From positions 1 through 26,123 of the forward strand of contig JAJYRY010000005.1 in NCBI GenBank assembly GCA_021793855.1: DNA of 26,123 nt. The letters run 5' to 3'. Positions 1 through 8,712 of the stretch are shown one piece after another. The notes beneath the pieces were generated by a model. That model had not been told where the DNA came from. It worked only from the letters and a program-made list of their open reading frames with translations, and did not search any database. This DNA comes from Thermoplasmata archaeon (lineage in GTDB: Archaea > Thermoplasmatota > Thermoplasmata > Thermoplasmatales > GCA-001856825). Each line of letters begins with the position of its first letter. The stretch's first letter is position 1. A program made the position numbers and the translations under genes.

Positions 1-392
1 AACAACTGAGGTATAATAAGATTGTTCAACTCATATTATGTTTGGAGAATAAAATCCAATTTTCTTGGTTATCTTAGTAAATTTTACCATCATTAAATGA
101 TTTATAAGAATTGATTTGACTTGGAAATCACATTTTAAAATTCTGTTTCGGTGGATACAGGAATTTTTGGAAAACTGTTCGTTCTATTATCACACAAGGT
201 TGAGCGCCTCTTTTTGGTATCCATTAATCTTCTCTGTAAGTCCGTCAAGGAGGTTAAAGGAGTAAATTCTATCCCATTCGCTTGTGATGGTATCTTATTA
301 AATTCAGCATTGGTAAATTGAGCGTGGCTTTCGTTTATGTCTTCCGCGAAGCGTTTTTGCTTTTTTTGGCTTCCCACTGGCGTGAGATGGCA
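1..392. other. AT-rich stretch, no supported gene
   Basis: I see no convincing gene here. A GTG-initiated minus-strand frame of 80 codons covers 135-377. Its product is polar, has no recognisable motif and has no promoter box at the spacing used elsewhere in the window, so I do not call it. It lies just downstream of the broken winged-helix gene at 393-643 and could be part of the same decaying region. Confidence 0.5.
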
Positions 393-643
393 TTACCTTA
401 GCAAACGGAAAGCATCCAACGGCTCTTGCTCCATCATTTTCAGAAGTGGAAGGATTGATTTTCTGACCCTCTCTCCCAGGGGAGTCAACTGGTTTTTATT
501 CCTTTACTACTCCATTACTTGCTATTATGTTGAATTCCATGAGATCTTTCAGTTTTTTTTGATATCATATTAAAACTAGATTTTGGTATATCGTTGAAAT
601 TCCTCTTTCCGTTCTTATTCCCTATAACCCCCATAACTAACAC
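393..643 (-). pseudogene. Frameshifted winged-helix (HxlR/PadR-like) transcriptional regulator
   Basis: Three minus-strand frames join into one plausible regulator of about 83 residues. The first frame starts at GTG 643 or ATG 634 and includes GNKNGKRNFNDI. The second contains KKLKDLMEFNII. The third contains NQLTPLGERVRKS and ends at the TAA at 393-395. An FNDI element, a helix resembling a recognition helix, and a terminal LTPLGERV wing are typical of HxlR/PadR-type winged-helix DNA-binding proteins. The first junction lies in a run of eight A (plus-strand T at 553-560); removing one A restores the frame. The second lies around the AAAGGAATAAAAA stretch near 490-505, where a one-base loss again restores it. 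Either this is a pseudogene or two indel errors are present in the sequence. No intact alternative was found. The family call is by motif shape only. Confidence 0.45.
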
Positions 644-751
644 GGTTTATTTTTTTCCAAGGATACTGAGTACGTTTATTGATGGGTCTATACAGATTAA
701 CGACGTGCCGTCCTCAATCAGCAGGACTTAGGACCAAGTCATGGACACAGA

Positions 752-825
752 CGGGCCCAGTGGGAATCGAACCCACGACCACCTGGTTAAAAGCCAGATG
801 CTCTACCGAACTGAGCTACGGGCCC
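752..825 (-). tRNA. tRNA-Lys (anticodon UUU)
   Basis: On the minus strand the acceptor stem GGGCCCG (825-819) pairs with TGGGCCC (759-753), with one G-U pair, followed by discriminator G at 752. The D arm begins GCTC. The anticodon stem TCTGG/CCAGG encloses the loop CTTTTAA, giving anticodon TTT (lysine). The T arm GTGGG/CCCAC carries a TTCGATT loop. No intron is seen and no 3' CCA is encoded. A TATA-like box lies exactly 20 nt upstream of G1. Downstream, an inverted repeat (plus-strand GTCCT 710-714 with AGGAC 723-727) might form a weak hairpin in the trailer. Confidence 0.96.
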
Positions 826-845
826 CAGGCGGTAATGGTTTAAAA

Positions 846-853
846 AAATATAA
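846..853 (-). promoter_or_regulatory. TATA box for tRNA-Lys
   Basis: The minus strand reads TTATATTT, ending 20 nt before the mature tRNA 5' end. It sits in the short gap between the tRNA and the tfb stop codon. The T-rich continuation could also serve as a terminator for the upstream tfb operon. This is a sequence match only. Confidence 0.6.
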
Positions 854-862
854 GAATGTCGA

Positions 863-1813
863 TTAGACTTCTACGTTTATCCCAAGCTTTTCTGTGAGTT
901 CTTTGTATCTGTTTCTTATGGTAACTTCTGTAACTCCCGCTACTTCGGCTACCTCTCTCTGTGTCCTTCTTTCGTTAAGAGAAATGCTCGCGATGTAGAT
1001 TGCCGCTGCTGCAACTCCTGTTGGTCCCCTTCCAGATGTCAGGTCCCTGTTCTCCGCCATTTTCAGAATTTCCATTGCTTTCTTCTTTGCATCGTTGGAG
1101 AGTCTCAACCTGTTACAGAACCTGTTGATGTAATCTTCGGGTCTAGATGGAAATATTCCTAGCTGGAGAATTCTGCTCATCATCCTATAAGTTCTTCCGA
1201 TCTCCTTCTTCTTGATCCTGGTTACTGATGCAATTTCTTCGAGCGTCCTCGGTACACCCATTTGCCTGCATGCGCCATAGATTGAGCCGGCGACAACTCC
1301 CTCGATTGATCTTCCTCTGATCATGTTTTCCTTGACTGCTCTTCTGTAAATTACAGCAGCAGTTTCCCTGACGTCCTTTGGTAAACTCAGATTGGATGCC
1401 ATCCTCTCAAGTTCCTGCAAAGCCTGAGCCAGATTTCTTTCAGCGGCGTTTGAAACCTTAATCCTTCTCTGCCATTTCCTCAGTCTGTATAGTTGAGCCC
1501 TGCTCTTGGTTGGGATGCTCTTCCCGTACGAATCCTTGTTCTTCCATGAAATTTCAGTGCTGAGTCCCTTGTCGTGAATAGTGTATGTCATCGGAGCACC
1601 AGTCCTCGCTCTGGCTTCCGATTGTTCCGAATCGAAGGCTCTCCAGTCAGGTCCCTGATCTATGAAGCTGTCATCTATCACAAGGCCGCAGTCCTGGCAA
1701 ACCAGTTCTCCTCTCTCATAGTCTCTGACGAGATGGGTAGAACTGCACTCGGGACACTTCGTCACTTCTTCGAAAAGGTCCCTCTTGTTTTTTTTCCTCT
1801 CTTCTTCAACCAT
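863..1813 (-). CDS. tfb: Transcription initiation factor B (TFB)
   Basis: TFB is the archaeal homologue of TFIIB. It bridges TATA-bound TBP and RNA polymerase and contacts the BRE element. The 316-residue length is normal for the family. Residues 20-43 form the N-terminal zinc ribbon (Cys20, Cys23, Cys39, Cys42). A linker (B-reader/finger region) follows, then two cyclin-like repeats at roughly 110-205 and 205-305, the second containing a helix-turn-helix ([16 protein letters not shown]). The start at 1813 is supported by the purine-rich Shine-Dalgarno GAGGTGA, which overlaps the gar1 stop codon. The gar1-tfb spacing is only 4 nt, so the two are probably co-translated; linkage of gar1 and tfb is seen in other euryarchaea. 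No sign of disruption. Confidence 0.97.
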   Translation of the reverse strand: MVEEERKKNKRDLFEEVTKCPECSSTHLVRDYERGELVCQDCGLVIDDSFIDQGPDWRAFDSEQSEARARTGAPMTYTIHDKGLSTEISWKNKDSYGKSIPTKSRAQLYRLRKWQRRIKVSNAAERNLAQALQELERMASNLSLPKDVRETAAVIYRRAVKENMIRGRSIEGVVAGSIYGACRQMGVPRTLEEIASVTRIKKKEIGRTYRMMSRILQLGIFPSRPEDYINRFCNRLRLSNDAKKKAMEILKMAENRDLTSGRGPTGVAAAAIYIASISLNERRTQREVAEVAGVTEVTIRNRYKELTEKLGINVEV

Positions 1814-1817
1814 TCTT

Positions 1818-2033
1818 TCACCTCACGTAAATCTCCTTCACCACAACTCCCTTCGAATCAATAGCCACATAAGGAGCGCTGACAGGGCCGAATATTCTCG
1901 AAATCTTGCCTAGCGGCTTACCCTCCTTTGCGAAAATCTTTGTAGATAACTGAACCTCCCTGTTCAATTTCGCTATGAGCTTTCCTTCCCTCACTCCTAA
2001 AACAGTACCTACTTTCTTAAGAGAATTAGGCAT
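1818..2033 (-). CDS. gar1: H/ACA RNA-protein complex protein Gar1
   Basis: Gar1 is the small beta-barrel subunit of archaeal H/ACA ribonucleoproteins, which together with Cbf5, Nop10 and L7Ae perform RNA-guided pseudouridylation of rRNA. The 71-residue protein is one compact domain with the signature pattern G-x-V-L near the start, a central [12 protein letters not shown] segment matching the conserved FGPV-x-x-P-Y core, and a basic C terminus. The usual eukaryotic glycine/arginine-rich tails are absent, as expected in archaea. The ATG start at 2033 is preceded by an AT box (minus TTAAATAC, about 2063-2056) overlapping the 3' end of pyrG, so gar1 probably has its own promoter with a leaderless transcript that continues into tfb. 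Confidence 0.93.
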   Translation of the reverse strand: MPNSLKKVGTVLGVREGKLIAKLNREVQLSTKIFAKEGKPLGKISRIFGPVSAPYVAIDSKGVVVKEIYVR

Positions 2034-2063
2034 AGGTCACTGAGATAAGTTCTAGGTATTTAA

Positions 2064-3695
2064 TTATTTCGCAATTTTCTCCTGTTCTATAAAATTGTTT
2101 CTGCGATTTTTGTTATAGCTTGATGCGGCCAGCACCAATGCCTCGTGCAGTATTGACGGTTTTTCCGGTCGACTCCTGAACTCACAGTGGAATTGGGAAC
2201 CGACGAAGAAAGGATGATTGTCAAGTTCCAGTATCTCCATCCTTGTGCCACTTTCGTCCGTCGCTGAAAAATGCATTCCATTCCTCTCGATGTCATCTAT
2301 GAATTTTGGATTGACCTCCCACCTGTGTCTGTGCCTCTCTTCGATTTCTTCTTTGCCATAAAGAGCATAGGCCAGGCTTCCTTTCTTGACTTTTATTTTC
2401 TTGTCACCCAATCTCATAGTTCCACCCTTGTCGCTCACACCTACCTGCTCAGGAAGAAGATCTATTACAGGATATTTGGTGTCGGGATTCAGCTCACTGG
2501 AGTTGGCTCCACTGAGACCCAGAACATTTCTCGCAAACTCAACAACGGTCAACTGGAATCCGAAACAGATTCCAAGGAGTGGAATCTTGTTTTCCCTTGC
2601 ATATTTTATTGCCCTAATCTTTCCCTCAGTGCCCCTTGGCCCGTAACCCCAAGGAATCAGGATTCCATCCAGGCCCTTGAGTGACTCTTCTATCCGATCT
2701 TCTTTCTCCGAATTGATCCACTTTAGCTTGACCCCTATTCCAGTTTTCCCTGTTACGTGCATGAACGCGTGTTCATTGGATATGTATGAGTCCTTTATCT
2801 GGACATATTTTCCCACGACTCCTATTGTGATCCACTGTGAAGGATTCTTGATGTTCTCGACTACTCCCTTCCAGAATTCCATGGTTGACTCGTTGGATTT
2901 CAGACCAATTCGGTCCAGGATATAGTTAGGCAAGACGGTATCATTAAGCAGAAGAGGCATTGTGAAAATGTCCCCCACATCCGGAATGCTGATCACTGCC
3001 TTCTCGTCAACCTGTGTGAACAAGGCAATTTTTTCCTTTAGCTCCCTGTCCAGTTCGATCTCACTCCTTGCAATAATTGCATCCGGCTGGATACCGATGG
3101 ATCTGAGCTCCTTCACACTGTGCTGTGTAGGTTTGGTTTTAGGTTCCCCTACGCTTCTAAGAGTTGGCACATAAGTGACGTGAATGAAGAATATCTTTCC
3201 ATCTTCTTCCAGTTTCATCTGTCGCAGCGCTTCCAGGAAAGGCATCGATTCAATATCTCCAACCACCCCACCTACCTCTACCAGCACAATATCTGACTTA
3301 TCTTCAGAACCGATCATCCTGATCCTTCTCTTGATCTCGTCAGTGACGTGCGGTATGATCTGAACTGTGCTTCCCAGAAAATCACCCTTCCTTTCCTTCT
3401 CTATGACCCACCTGTAAACTTTTCCTGTAGTGAGATTGTTTCCACTCTTCAGATCCCTGCTCAGGAATCTTTCATAATTCCCAAGGTCAAGATCGGCTTC
3501 AGTTCCATCGCTCAGCACAAAAACTTCACCGTGCTGATATGGATTCATTGTGCCCGCATCATAGTTGATATAAGGATCTATCTTTACAATATCAACCTTG
3601 TAATTTCTCTGCCTGAGTATGTATGCCAATGAAGAAGTGATTGTTCCTTTTCCAATACCAGAAATTACTCCACCAGTAATAACTACAAAACGCAC
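2064..3695 (-). CDS. pyrG: CTP synthase (glutamine-hydrolysing)
   Basis: PyrG makes CTP from UTP, ATP and glutamine in the cytosol, the last step of pyrimidine nucleotide synthesis. The 543 residues hold an N-terminal amidoligase domain (about 1-265), with P-loop GGVISGIGKG and the DAGTMNPYQHGEVFV signature, then a class-I glutamine amidotransferase domain (about 290-530). The triad Cys377 (GICFGFQ), His503 and Glu505 is intact. Two spots are unusual. The oxyanion loop reads PWGYGPRG, where PGGFG is usual. The His-Glu block reads FHCEF, where FHPEF is usual. The start is GTG at 3695; an ATG at 3697 is out of frame and meets a stop after four codons. An AT box (TTAATAAT, minus 3721-3714) lies 18 nt upstream, predicting a leaderless mRNA. 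Confidence 0.97.
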   Translation of the reverse strand: MRFVVITGGVISGIGKGTITSSLAYILRQRNYKVDIVKIDPYINYDAGTMNPYQHGEVFVLSDGTEADLDLGNYERFLSRDLKSGNNLTTGKVYRWVIEKERKGDFLGSTVQIIPHVTDEIKRRIRMIGSEDKSDIVLVEVGGVVGDIESMPFLEALRQMKLEEDGKIFFIHVTYVPTLRSVGEPKTKPTQHSVKELRSIGIQPDAIIARSEIELDRELKEKIALFTQVDEKAVISIPDVGDIFTMPLLLNDTVLPNYILDRIGLKSNESTMEFWKGVVENIKNPSQWITIGVVGKYVQIKDSYISNEHAFMHVTGKTGIGVKLKWINSEKEDRIEESLKGLDGILIPWGYGPRGTEGKIRAIKYARENKIPLLGICFGFQLTVVEFARNVLGLSGANSSELNPDTKYPVIDLLPEQVGVSDKGGTMRLGDKKIKVKKGSLAYALYGKEEIEERHRHRWEVNPKFIDDIERNGMHFSATDESGTRMEILELDNHPFFVGSQFHCEFRSRPEKPSILHEALVLAASSYNKNRRNNFIEQEKIAK

Positions 3696-3830
3696 ATCGC
3701 TTATTTCTAATACATTATTAATCTTTTTTGAAATGTCTCGAGTGCACTATTTAAAATGACTTCGTCTATTGAAAGTTTGGAGGAAAGACAATCTAAAAAA
3801 GTATATTTGAAATAATATCATGCTAAGACA
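3696..3830. promoter_or_regulatory. Divergent promoter region pyrG / polB
   Basis: This gap separates the divergent pyrG and polB genes. On the minus strand TTAATAAT at 3721-3714 serves pyrG. On the plus strand GTATATTT at 3801-3808, preceded by a run of A (BRE-like), ends 22 nt before the polB ATG. Both spacings imply transcripts that start at or next to the start codon. No Shine-Dalgarno stands before either gene at the usual distance. Confidence 0.55.
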
Positions 3831-6149
3831 ATGCAAGACCAGATAAGGGTAATCACTTCATCTTATTTTAACGAAAACGGGTTACCCGTTATCGAGATCT
3901 TTGGGAGAAACGTGGAAGGAGAATCATTCGCGCTTCTGTATAGAAAATTTCTCCCTTACTTCTATGCCATTGATCCTACGGAAGACGAACTAAGAAGGCT
4001 GAAGTCTGTTGAAGAAATGGTCAGTATCGAAGAGAAGAAACTATGGTACAAGGGGAAGGCGAGAAAGGCCGTCAAGTTCACCGTCAAATCTCCCTGGAGA
4101 GTGCCTGAGTTCAGAAGGAATATCTCAGAGATGAATCGGATTCTGGCAGCTGACATACCTTTCCATTTCAGGTTCTTCTATGATTTGGACCTGGGGAGTT
4201 GTGTCAAGTTCAGCGGGGAAGAAATCAAGAGCGACAAATTCACAGTTGACCACGTAGTCAATATAGATAGCGTTGAAAAGGTTGGGGACTTTCTGCCCCC
4301 ACTGAAGGTACTGAGTTTCGACATAGAGAACAGCATTAAGACACAGCAGCTGTACGTTATCGGATACACATTCAGTTTCAAGGGAAAATACACCGATGGT
4401 GCGATATATGGGGAACCCAGAGACATCCTCGATAAATTCATACAGCTAGTAAAGAAAGAGGATCCCGATATCATAACAGGATACAATATAGACGGATACG
4501 ACCTTCCATTCTTGGAAAAGCTCGCGGATAAGGAGAACATATCTATGTATCTGGGGAGGGATAACAGCACGCCACAGAGAATACAGGACCAATTTTGGAG
4601 GATTCATGGCCGTGTAGTCGCTGATGCGTGGTGGAATGTGAAGAGGGAAATACACCCAAAACAAGAGTCCCTTGCCTATGTTTCACAGGAGTTGTTGAAC
4701 GAATCAAAGGGCGACGTCGACAGGCTGAGTATCGACCAGGAATGGCAGAAAGACAAGGACAGGGTGGTCAAATACTGTATCAAAGACTCTCTGTTGGCTC
4801 TCAAGATACTCGAGAAAATAGGCGTTATAGAGAAATATGAAAATATGAGCACTGTGTCGATGATTCCGCTCGACGACGTCTGGAACTCGGGCAACTCCAC
4901 CCTCATAGACTCCCTTGTAATAAGGGAGGCAGACAGGAAGAACATTGCAGTGCCCATGAACAATTTCACGAACCAGAACGCTGACAAGATCGAGGGCGGA
5001 TACGTTCACTCGATCGAAGCAGGTCTCTACGACATGGTTGCTGTAATGGACTTCAAGAGCATGTATCCCAGCCTGATGATAAAGTACAATATTTGTTTTA
5101 CGACAATTTCTCCCGATGGGGACGTAATATCACCGAATGGCACCAAGTTTGTTTCTGCAAAAATAGAGAGAGGACTGATACCCGAACTGCTGGAAAGGTT
5201 GATGAAAACCAGGGACAATTACAAGGCAATGATGAAGAAGGAAACAGATCCAGACAAGAAGAGGTACTTGGATAGCATGCAGAGCCAGGTCAAAATATTG
5301 ATGAACTCCTTCTACGGTGTATTTGCATCCAGTTTCTACAGGTTTACGGATCAGAATATAGGTTCCAGCATAACTGCATTCGCAAGGGAAACAATCAAAG
5401 GGATAATCGCCGATTTCACCTCAAATGGCATTCAGGTGGTATATGGGGACACTGATTCAATCTTCATAAAGACAGGCAGAGCAACTGTGGACGAGGCGGT
5501 TGATCTTACTAACGGGTTGAGGGACGACGTTTTCAAGAAACTGGGAATCATAATTGAAGTCGAAAGAGTACTTGATCCACTCTTCTCCCACGGTGCAAAG
5601 AAGAGGTACGCAGGCAAGATATTGTTTCCTAAGCAGGATTCTGGAAATATAGTAGTTAGGGGTTACGAGATTAGAAGGACTGATTCCTTCGATCTTCAGT
5701 CAGAAGCGCTGATGGAAATTTTCAATTTCATACTTGACAGAGACGTCAATGGAGCACTTAGAAGGGCAAAAGAAATCGTTTCAGATATCAAAAGCGGAAG
5801 AGTGGAGACAGACAAACTCGTTATCTCAAGGACAGTCAAGGACTTTGAGTTCTACAAAGCAATGGACTCGCTGGCTAACGTGCAGGCTGCAAAGAAGATG
5901 ATGCAGAAGGGAAGAGAATTTGTTCCAGGTATGAAGGTTTCGTGGGTGGTGGTCGACAGTAAGAGGCGACCACAAGTGGTTGAACCGTACTTACCGAACG
6001 TTGCTTTCGATTTCAAACCCGACTACGAATACTATGCGGACAGGGTCGCCCAGACGCTCTCCAGAATAACAGAAGTATTCAACATGGATGAATCTACGCT
6101 TAAGTCAACAGAAGTTAGGAAGAAGAGCACGCTGGAGGATTTCTTCTGA
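3831..6149 (+). CDS. polB: Family B DNA polymerase with 3'-5' exonuclease
   Basis: This is a replicative-type archaeal DNA polymerase, 772 residues, uninterrupted by inteins. Proofreading exonuclease motifs are present: Exo I around residues 160-166 (SFDIE), Exo II near 217-227 (YNIDGYDLPFL) and Exo III near 315 (YCIKDS). Polymerase motifs follow: A near 406 (DFKSMYPS), B near 485-497 (KILMNSFYG) and C at 538-543 (YGDTDS), so both catalytic aspartate sites are intact. The extreme C terminus, KSTLEDFF, looks like a PCNA-interacting peptide with lysine in the usual Gln position. The ATG start gives a normal N-terminal domain and sits 22 nt after an AT box. The gene ends 39 nt before the next operon. 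Intact and probably essential. Confidence 0.96.
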   Translation: MQDQIRVITSSYFNENGLPVIEIFGRNVEGESFALLYRKFLPYFYAIDPTEDELRRLKSVEEMVSIEEKKLWYKGKARKAVKFTVKSPWRVPEFRRNISEMNRILAADIPFHFRFFYDLDLGSCVKFSGEEIKSDKFTVDHVVNIDSVEKVGDFLPPLKVLSFDIENSIKTQQLYVIGYTFSFKGKYTDGAIYGEPRDILDKFIQLVKKEDPDIITGYNIDGYDLPFLEKLADKENISMYLGRDNSTPQRIQDQFWRIHGRVVADAWWNVKREIHPKQESLAYVSQELLNESKGDVDRLSIDQEWQKDKDRVVKYCIKDSLLALKILEKIGVIEKYENMSTVSMIPLDDVWNSGNSTLIDSLVIREADRKNIAVPMNNFTNQNADKIEGGYVHSIEAGLYDMVAVMDFKSMYPSLMIKYNICFTTISPDGDVISPNGTKFVSAKIERGLIPELLERLMKTRDNYKAMMKKETDPDKKRYLDSMQSQVKILMNSFYGVFASSFYRFTDQNIGSSITAFARETIKGIIADFTSNGIQVVYGDTDSIFIKTGRATVDEAVDLTNGLRDDVFKKLGIIIEVERVLDPLFSHGAKKRYAGKILFPKQDSGNIVVRGYEIRRTDSFDLQSEALMEIFNFILDRDVNGALRRAKEIVSDIKSGRVETDKLVISRTVKDFEFYKAMDSLANVQAAKKMMQKGREFVPGMKVSWVVVDSKRRPQVVEPYLPNVAFDFKPDYEYYADRVAQTLSRITEVFNMDESTLKSTEVRKKSTLEDFF

Positions 6150-6160
6150 ACTTCGATACA

Positions 6161-6168
6161 TTTTTTAT
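6161..6168 (+). promoter_or_regulatory. TATA box of the pilus operon
   Basis: TTTTTTAT ends 20 nt before the GTG start at 6189, in the 39-nt gap after polB. The spacing matches the other first-in-operon genes here and predicts a leaderless transcript for the five-gene pilus operon. Confidence 0.5.
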
Positions 6169-6188
6169 TCAAGGTGTAAATCTACTAT

Positions 6189-7787
6189 GTGCCCCAGATT
6201 CACCACAACGATGAAATCCCCGAAAATCACTCCTACACGACCAAAGTGGAAGAGAAAGTGATGGATGGCACAATTATCGAAGTACTAGACTCATACTTCA
6301 TAAACGAATTTGTAAAGGTAGAAATCAGAAAAGACCTTGAAACTTCAAGGATTTTTTACTCAGTTGCCACAGAACAGTTAAAAGAGAGGGAGATCAGAAT
6401 ACTCGAAAAGATGAAAAAGTCTCTCTCCAATGGTTCTGATAACTCAATAAACTTCGGCTCTTTCTCTGAGAGGGAAGAGTACATCAATCAGATCCTGAAG
6501 AAGCTACTCTCCGAAGATGGAGCGAATCTTGAAGAAGTCTCTCTTTCCCGTCTGAAATATTTTGCCAGGAGGGATTACCTGGGCTATGGGAAGATAGATG
6601 CTCTGCTATATGATGGAAATGTGGAAGACATTTCTTGCGACGGAGTGGGCATTCCTCTCTACGTATATCATAAGAAATACCAGAACCTGCGTACAAACAT
6701 AGTTTTCGACAGGACACAGGAATTGAACAATTTCATCGTTTACCTTGCACAGAAGGGGAATAAGCAGATCTCCGTTTCGGACCCAATCCTCGACACCTCG
6801 ACTCCAGAGGGGAACAGAATTAACGCAACCTATGGAAACGAAGTTACTGCAAAGGGGGGAACATTCAGCATTCGCATCTTCAATAAAGTTCCATTCTCCC
6901 CGGTGGATCTAGTTAAGCTGGGAACGGCAAGTCAAGATCTAATAGCGTACCTCTGGCTCTCGGTCGAAAACGGCAAGAACATAGTTGTCCTGGGAGGCAC
7001 TGGAGTTGGCAAGACTTCCACTCTAAATGCCATTACACTATTCGTGCCTTCTACATCAAAGATCGTAAGCATCGAAGATACAAGGGAAATCAAGATCCCT
7101 CATAAGAACTGGATATCTGCTGTCACGAGAAGTGGAGTTGGCGAAGGGAGATTCGTTATGGGTAAAAATTCTGGAGAAATAGACATGTTTGACCTTCTCG
7201 TGAGTGCGTTAAGACAGCGACCAGATTATCTCATAGTCGGTGAAGTAAGGGGGATGGAATCTTACAACCTCTTCCAGGCTATGTCGATGGGGCAGACTAC
7301 TATAACGACGATTCACGCCGAATCCATAGACGACATGATAATGAGATTGGAAAATCATCCACTCAATATTCCAAGAACAATGCTCACATCCGTAAACTGT
7401 GTCGTCAAGCAATCGATGGTCAGGATTAATGAAGGTGTAGAAAGGAGGATAACGGAGGTATCTGAAGTTGTGAGACTGGATCCAGAGTCGAATGAACTCA
7501 CATTCAACACAATCTTCAGCTGGGATAAGTCCAAGGATATGATTACGTTCACGGGAGAACCAGAGTTACTGAAGGAAATTGCAGATAAGGGTAATGTAAG
7601 CAGCGAAATAGTTAGAGAAGATTTCAACAAGAGAGGTAAGTTGATCAAGTATCTAGCAGACATGAACATAACAAATTATACTGACATTTGGGAATACCTT
7701 AGGAGATATTCCGAGGAGCCCGAAAAAATCTCCAGGGAGCTGAAAGAAGATAAAGATGAAAGGGGGAACTCATCTGTTCAGAGATAA
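6189..7787 (+). CDS. Type IV pilus / type II secretion ATPase, first copy (TadA/ArlI/GspE family)
   Basis: This cytoplasmic hexameric ATPase would power assembly of a pilus-like filament with the platform proteins downstream. The 532 residues include an N-terminal domain of about 230 residues and a RecA-like motor domain. Walker A is GGTGVGKTS near residue 268, the Asp box is SIEDTRE near 295, Walker B is IVGEVRG near 346 and the His box is TTIHAES near 374. The start is GTG 6189; an overlapping ATG at 6187 is in another frame and opens only 24 codons. It is the first gene of an operon whose fourth gene is a homologous ATPase. The pair differs in the Walker A interior (TGVG here, TATG there) and in the N-terminal domain, so this is an old duplication. 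Function as a pilus motor is confident; the exact filament is not known. Confidence 0.93.
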   Translation: MPQIHHNDEIPENHSYTTKVEEKVMDGTIIEVLDSYFINEFVKVEIRKDLETSRIFYSVATEQLKEREIRILEKMKKSLSNGSDNSINFGSFSEREEYINQILKKLLSEDGANLEEVSLSRLKYFARRDYLGYGKIDALLYDGNVEDISCDGVGIPLYVYHKKYQNLRTNIVFDRTQELNNFIVYLAQKGNKQISVSDPILDTSTPEGNRINATYGNEVTAKGGTFSIRIFNKVPFSPVDLVKLGTASQDLIAYLWLSVENGKNIVVLGGTGVGKTSTLNAITLFVPSTSKIVSIEDTREIKIPHKNWISAVTRSGVGEGRFVMGKNSGEIDMFDLLVSALRQRPDYLIVGEVRGMESYNLFQAMSMGQTTITTIHAESIDDMIMRLENHPLNIPRTMLTSVNCVVKQSMVRINEGVERRITEVSEVVRLDPESNELTFNTIFSWDKSKDMITFTGEPELLKEIADKGNVSSEIVREDFNKRGKLIKYLADMNITNYTDIWEYLRRYSEEPEKISRELKEDKDERGNSSVQR

Positions 7788-8712
7788 TCAGTTGTCCAGT
7801 GTTGGACTAGAAAACGCCAAGGATGTAGCTCGTTCCGGCCAATTCAGGAAAGGATTTCTAAAGATTTCAACTAAAATCTTTTCACCCTTTTTTACGAATG
7901 ATAATTCGGTATTCCTGGATAATGTTCAAACAGAACTTTCCAAGGCAGAGATGGGAGAGTCTTCGAGAACTTACATTAGCGGCATATTATTCGCTGCATT
8001 GATTCTTGGACTCATGTTTTCCGTGTCTGCCATTGTTGCTTACCTTGCTAAAGGACCCTATATTCCGTTTACTATATCGATCCCAATTTCCATTGTGGTC
8101 GTGATTGGAATCGGGACGTTTTTTCCGAGCTTCAAATCGTCGCAAAGAGGAAAGAAGATAGACGAGAATCTCGGTTCTGCATTCGCGTTCATCTCAGCCA
8201 TGTCAAGCGCTGACGTACCAATCAATTCAATAATACTAAAGTTGTCAAAAAAGAGAGAATATGGAGAGGTAAGTAGAGAGGCATTGAAGATTGCGACCAG
8301 AACTGAACTTCTGGGTCTTGATATTTTTACAGCCGTGCAGCAGGTGGCAAGAATGAGCCCATCTGTAGAGTGGCAAAAATTTCTGCAGGGCGCAGTTGCA
8401 ACGTCTTCAGCAGGTTCCAGGTTGAAACCTTACTTTGTTACTAAGGCCACAGAATACCAAAACAAACTAAGGGTATCACTCAAGAAAAACGCAGAGAGTG
8501 TATCAATATTCGCCGAGACTTATGTCACTATTGGCGTTGCATTTCCACTGTTTATGATTGTAATACTTGCTGTTATGGCGGTTATCGCACAAAACACCAG
8601 CGGGATGTCGATGTTGTTCCTTATCCTAATCTCATTTCTTGTAATGCCGGTGATGATTGCCACCTTTCTCTTCCTTATGTCAAGCGTGAATAGGGAGGTA
8701 AGAATCTCTTGA
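7756..8712 (+). CDS. Pilus platform membrane protein, T2SSF domain (TadB/TadC-like), first copy
   Basis: This is an inner-platform protein that would couple the ATPase to filament assembly. At 318 residues it is half the length of ArlJ-type platforms and has a single T2SSF (GspF) domain. Two N-terminal membrane segments (about 75-100 and 103-125) are followed by a cytoplasmic helical T2SSF region (about 135-245), then two more membrane segments (about 256-278 and 283-310). The ATG start at 7756 overlaps the preceding ATPase gene by 32 nt. A TTG at 7792, after that stop codon, is the alternative and would drop 12 residues. The end overlaps the next gene by 4 nt. It most likely pairs with the second platform gene as a heterodimer. 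Confidence 0.88.
   Translation: MKGGTHLFRDNQLSSVGLENAKDVARSGQFRKGFLKISTKIFSPFFTNDNSVFLDNVQTELSKAEMGESSRTYISGILFAALILGLMFSVSAIVAYLAKGPYIPFTISIPISIVVVIGIGTFFPSFKSSQRGKKIDENLGSAFAFISAMSSADVPINSIILKLSKKREYGEVSREALKIATRTELLGLDIFTAVQQVARMSPSVEWQKFLQGAVATSSAGSRLKPYFVTKATEYQNKLRVSLKKNAESVSIFAETYVTIGVAFPLFMIVILAVMAVIAQNTSGMSMLFLILISFLVMPVMIATFLFLMSSVNREVRIS

Noticed and set aside
135..377. 80-codon minus-strand frame with a GTG start
   Set aside because: No motif, no promoter at the expected spacing, and it lies beside a decayed gene; the length is unremarkable for AT-rich DNA.
337..573. 78-codon plus-strand frame
   Set aside because: It is antisense to the winged-helix remnant, which explains the sequence better.
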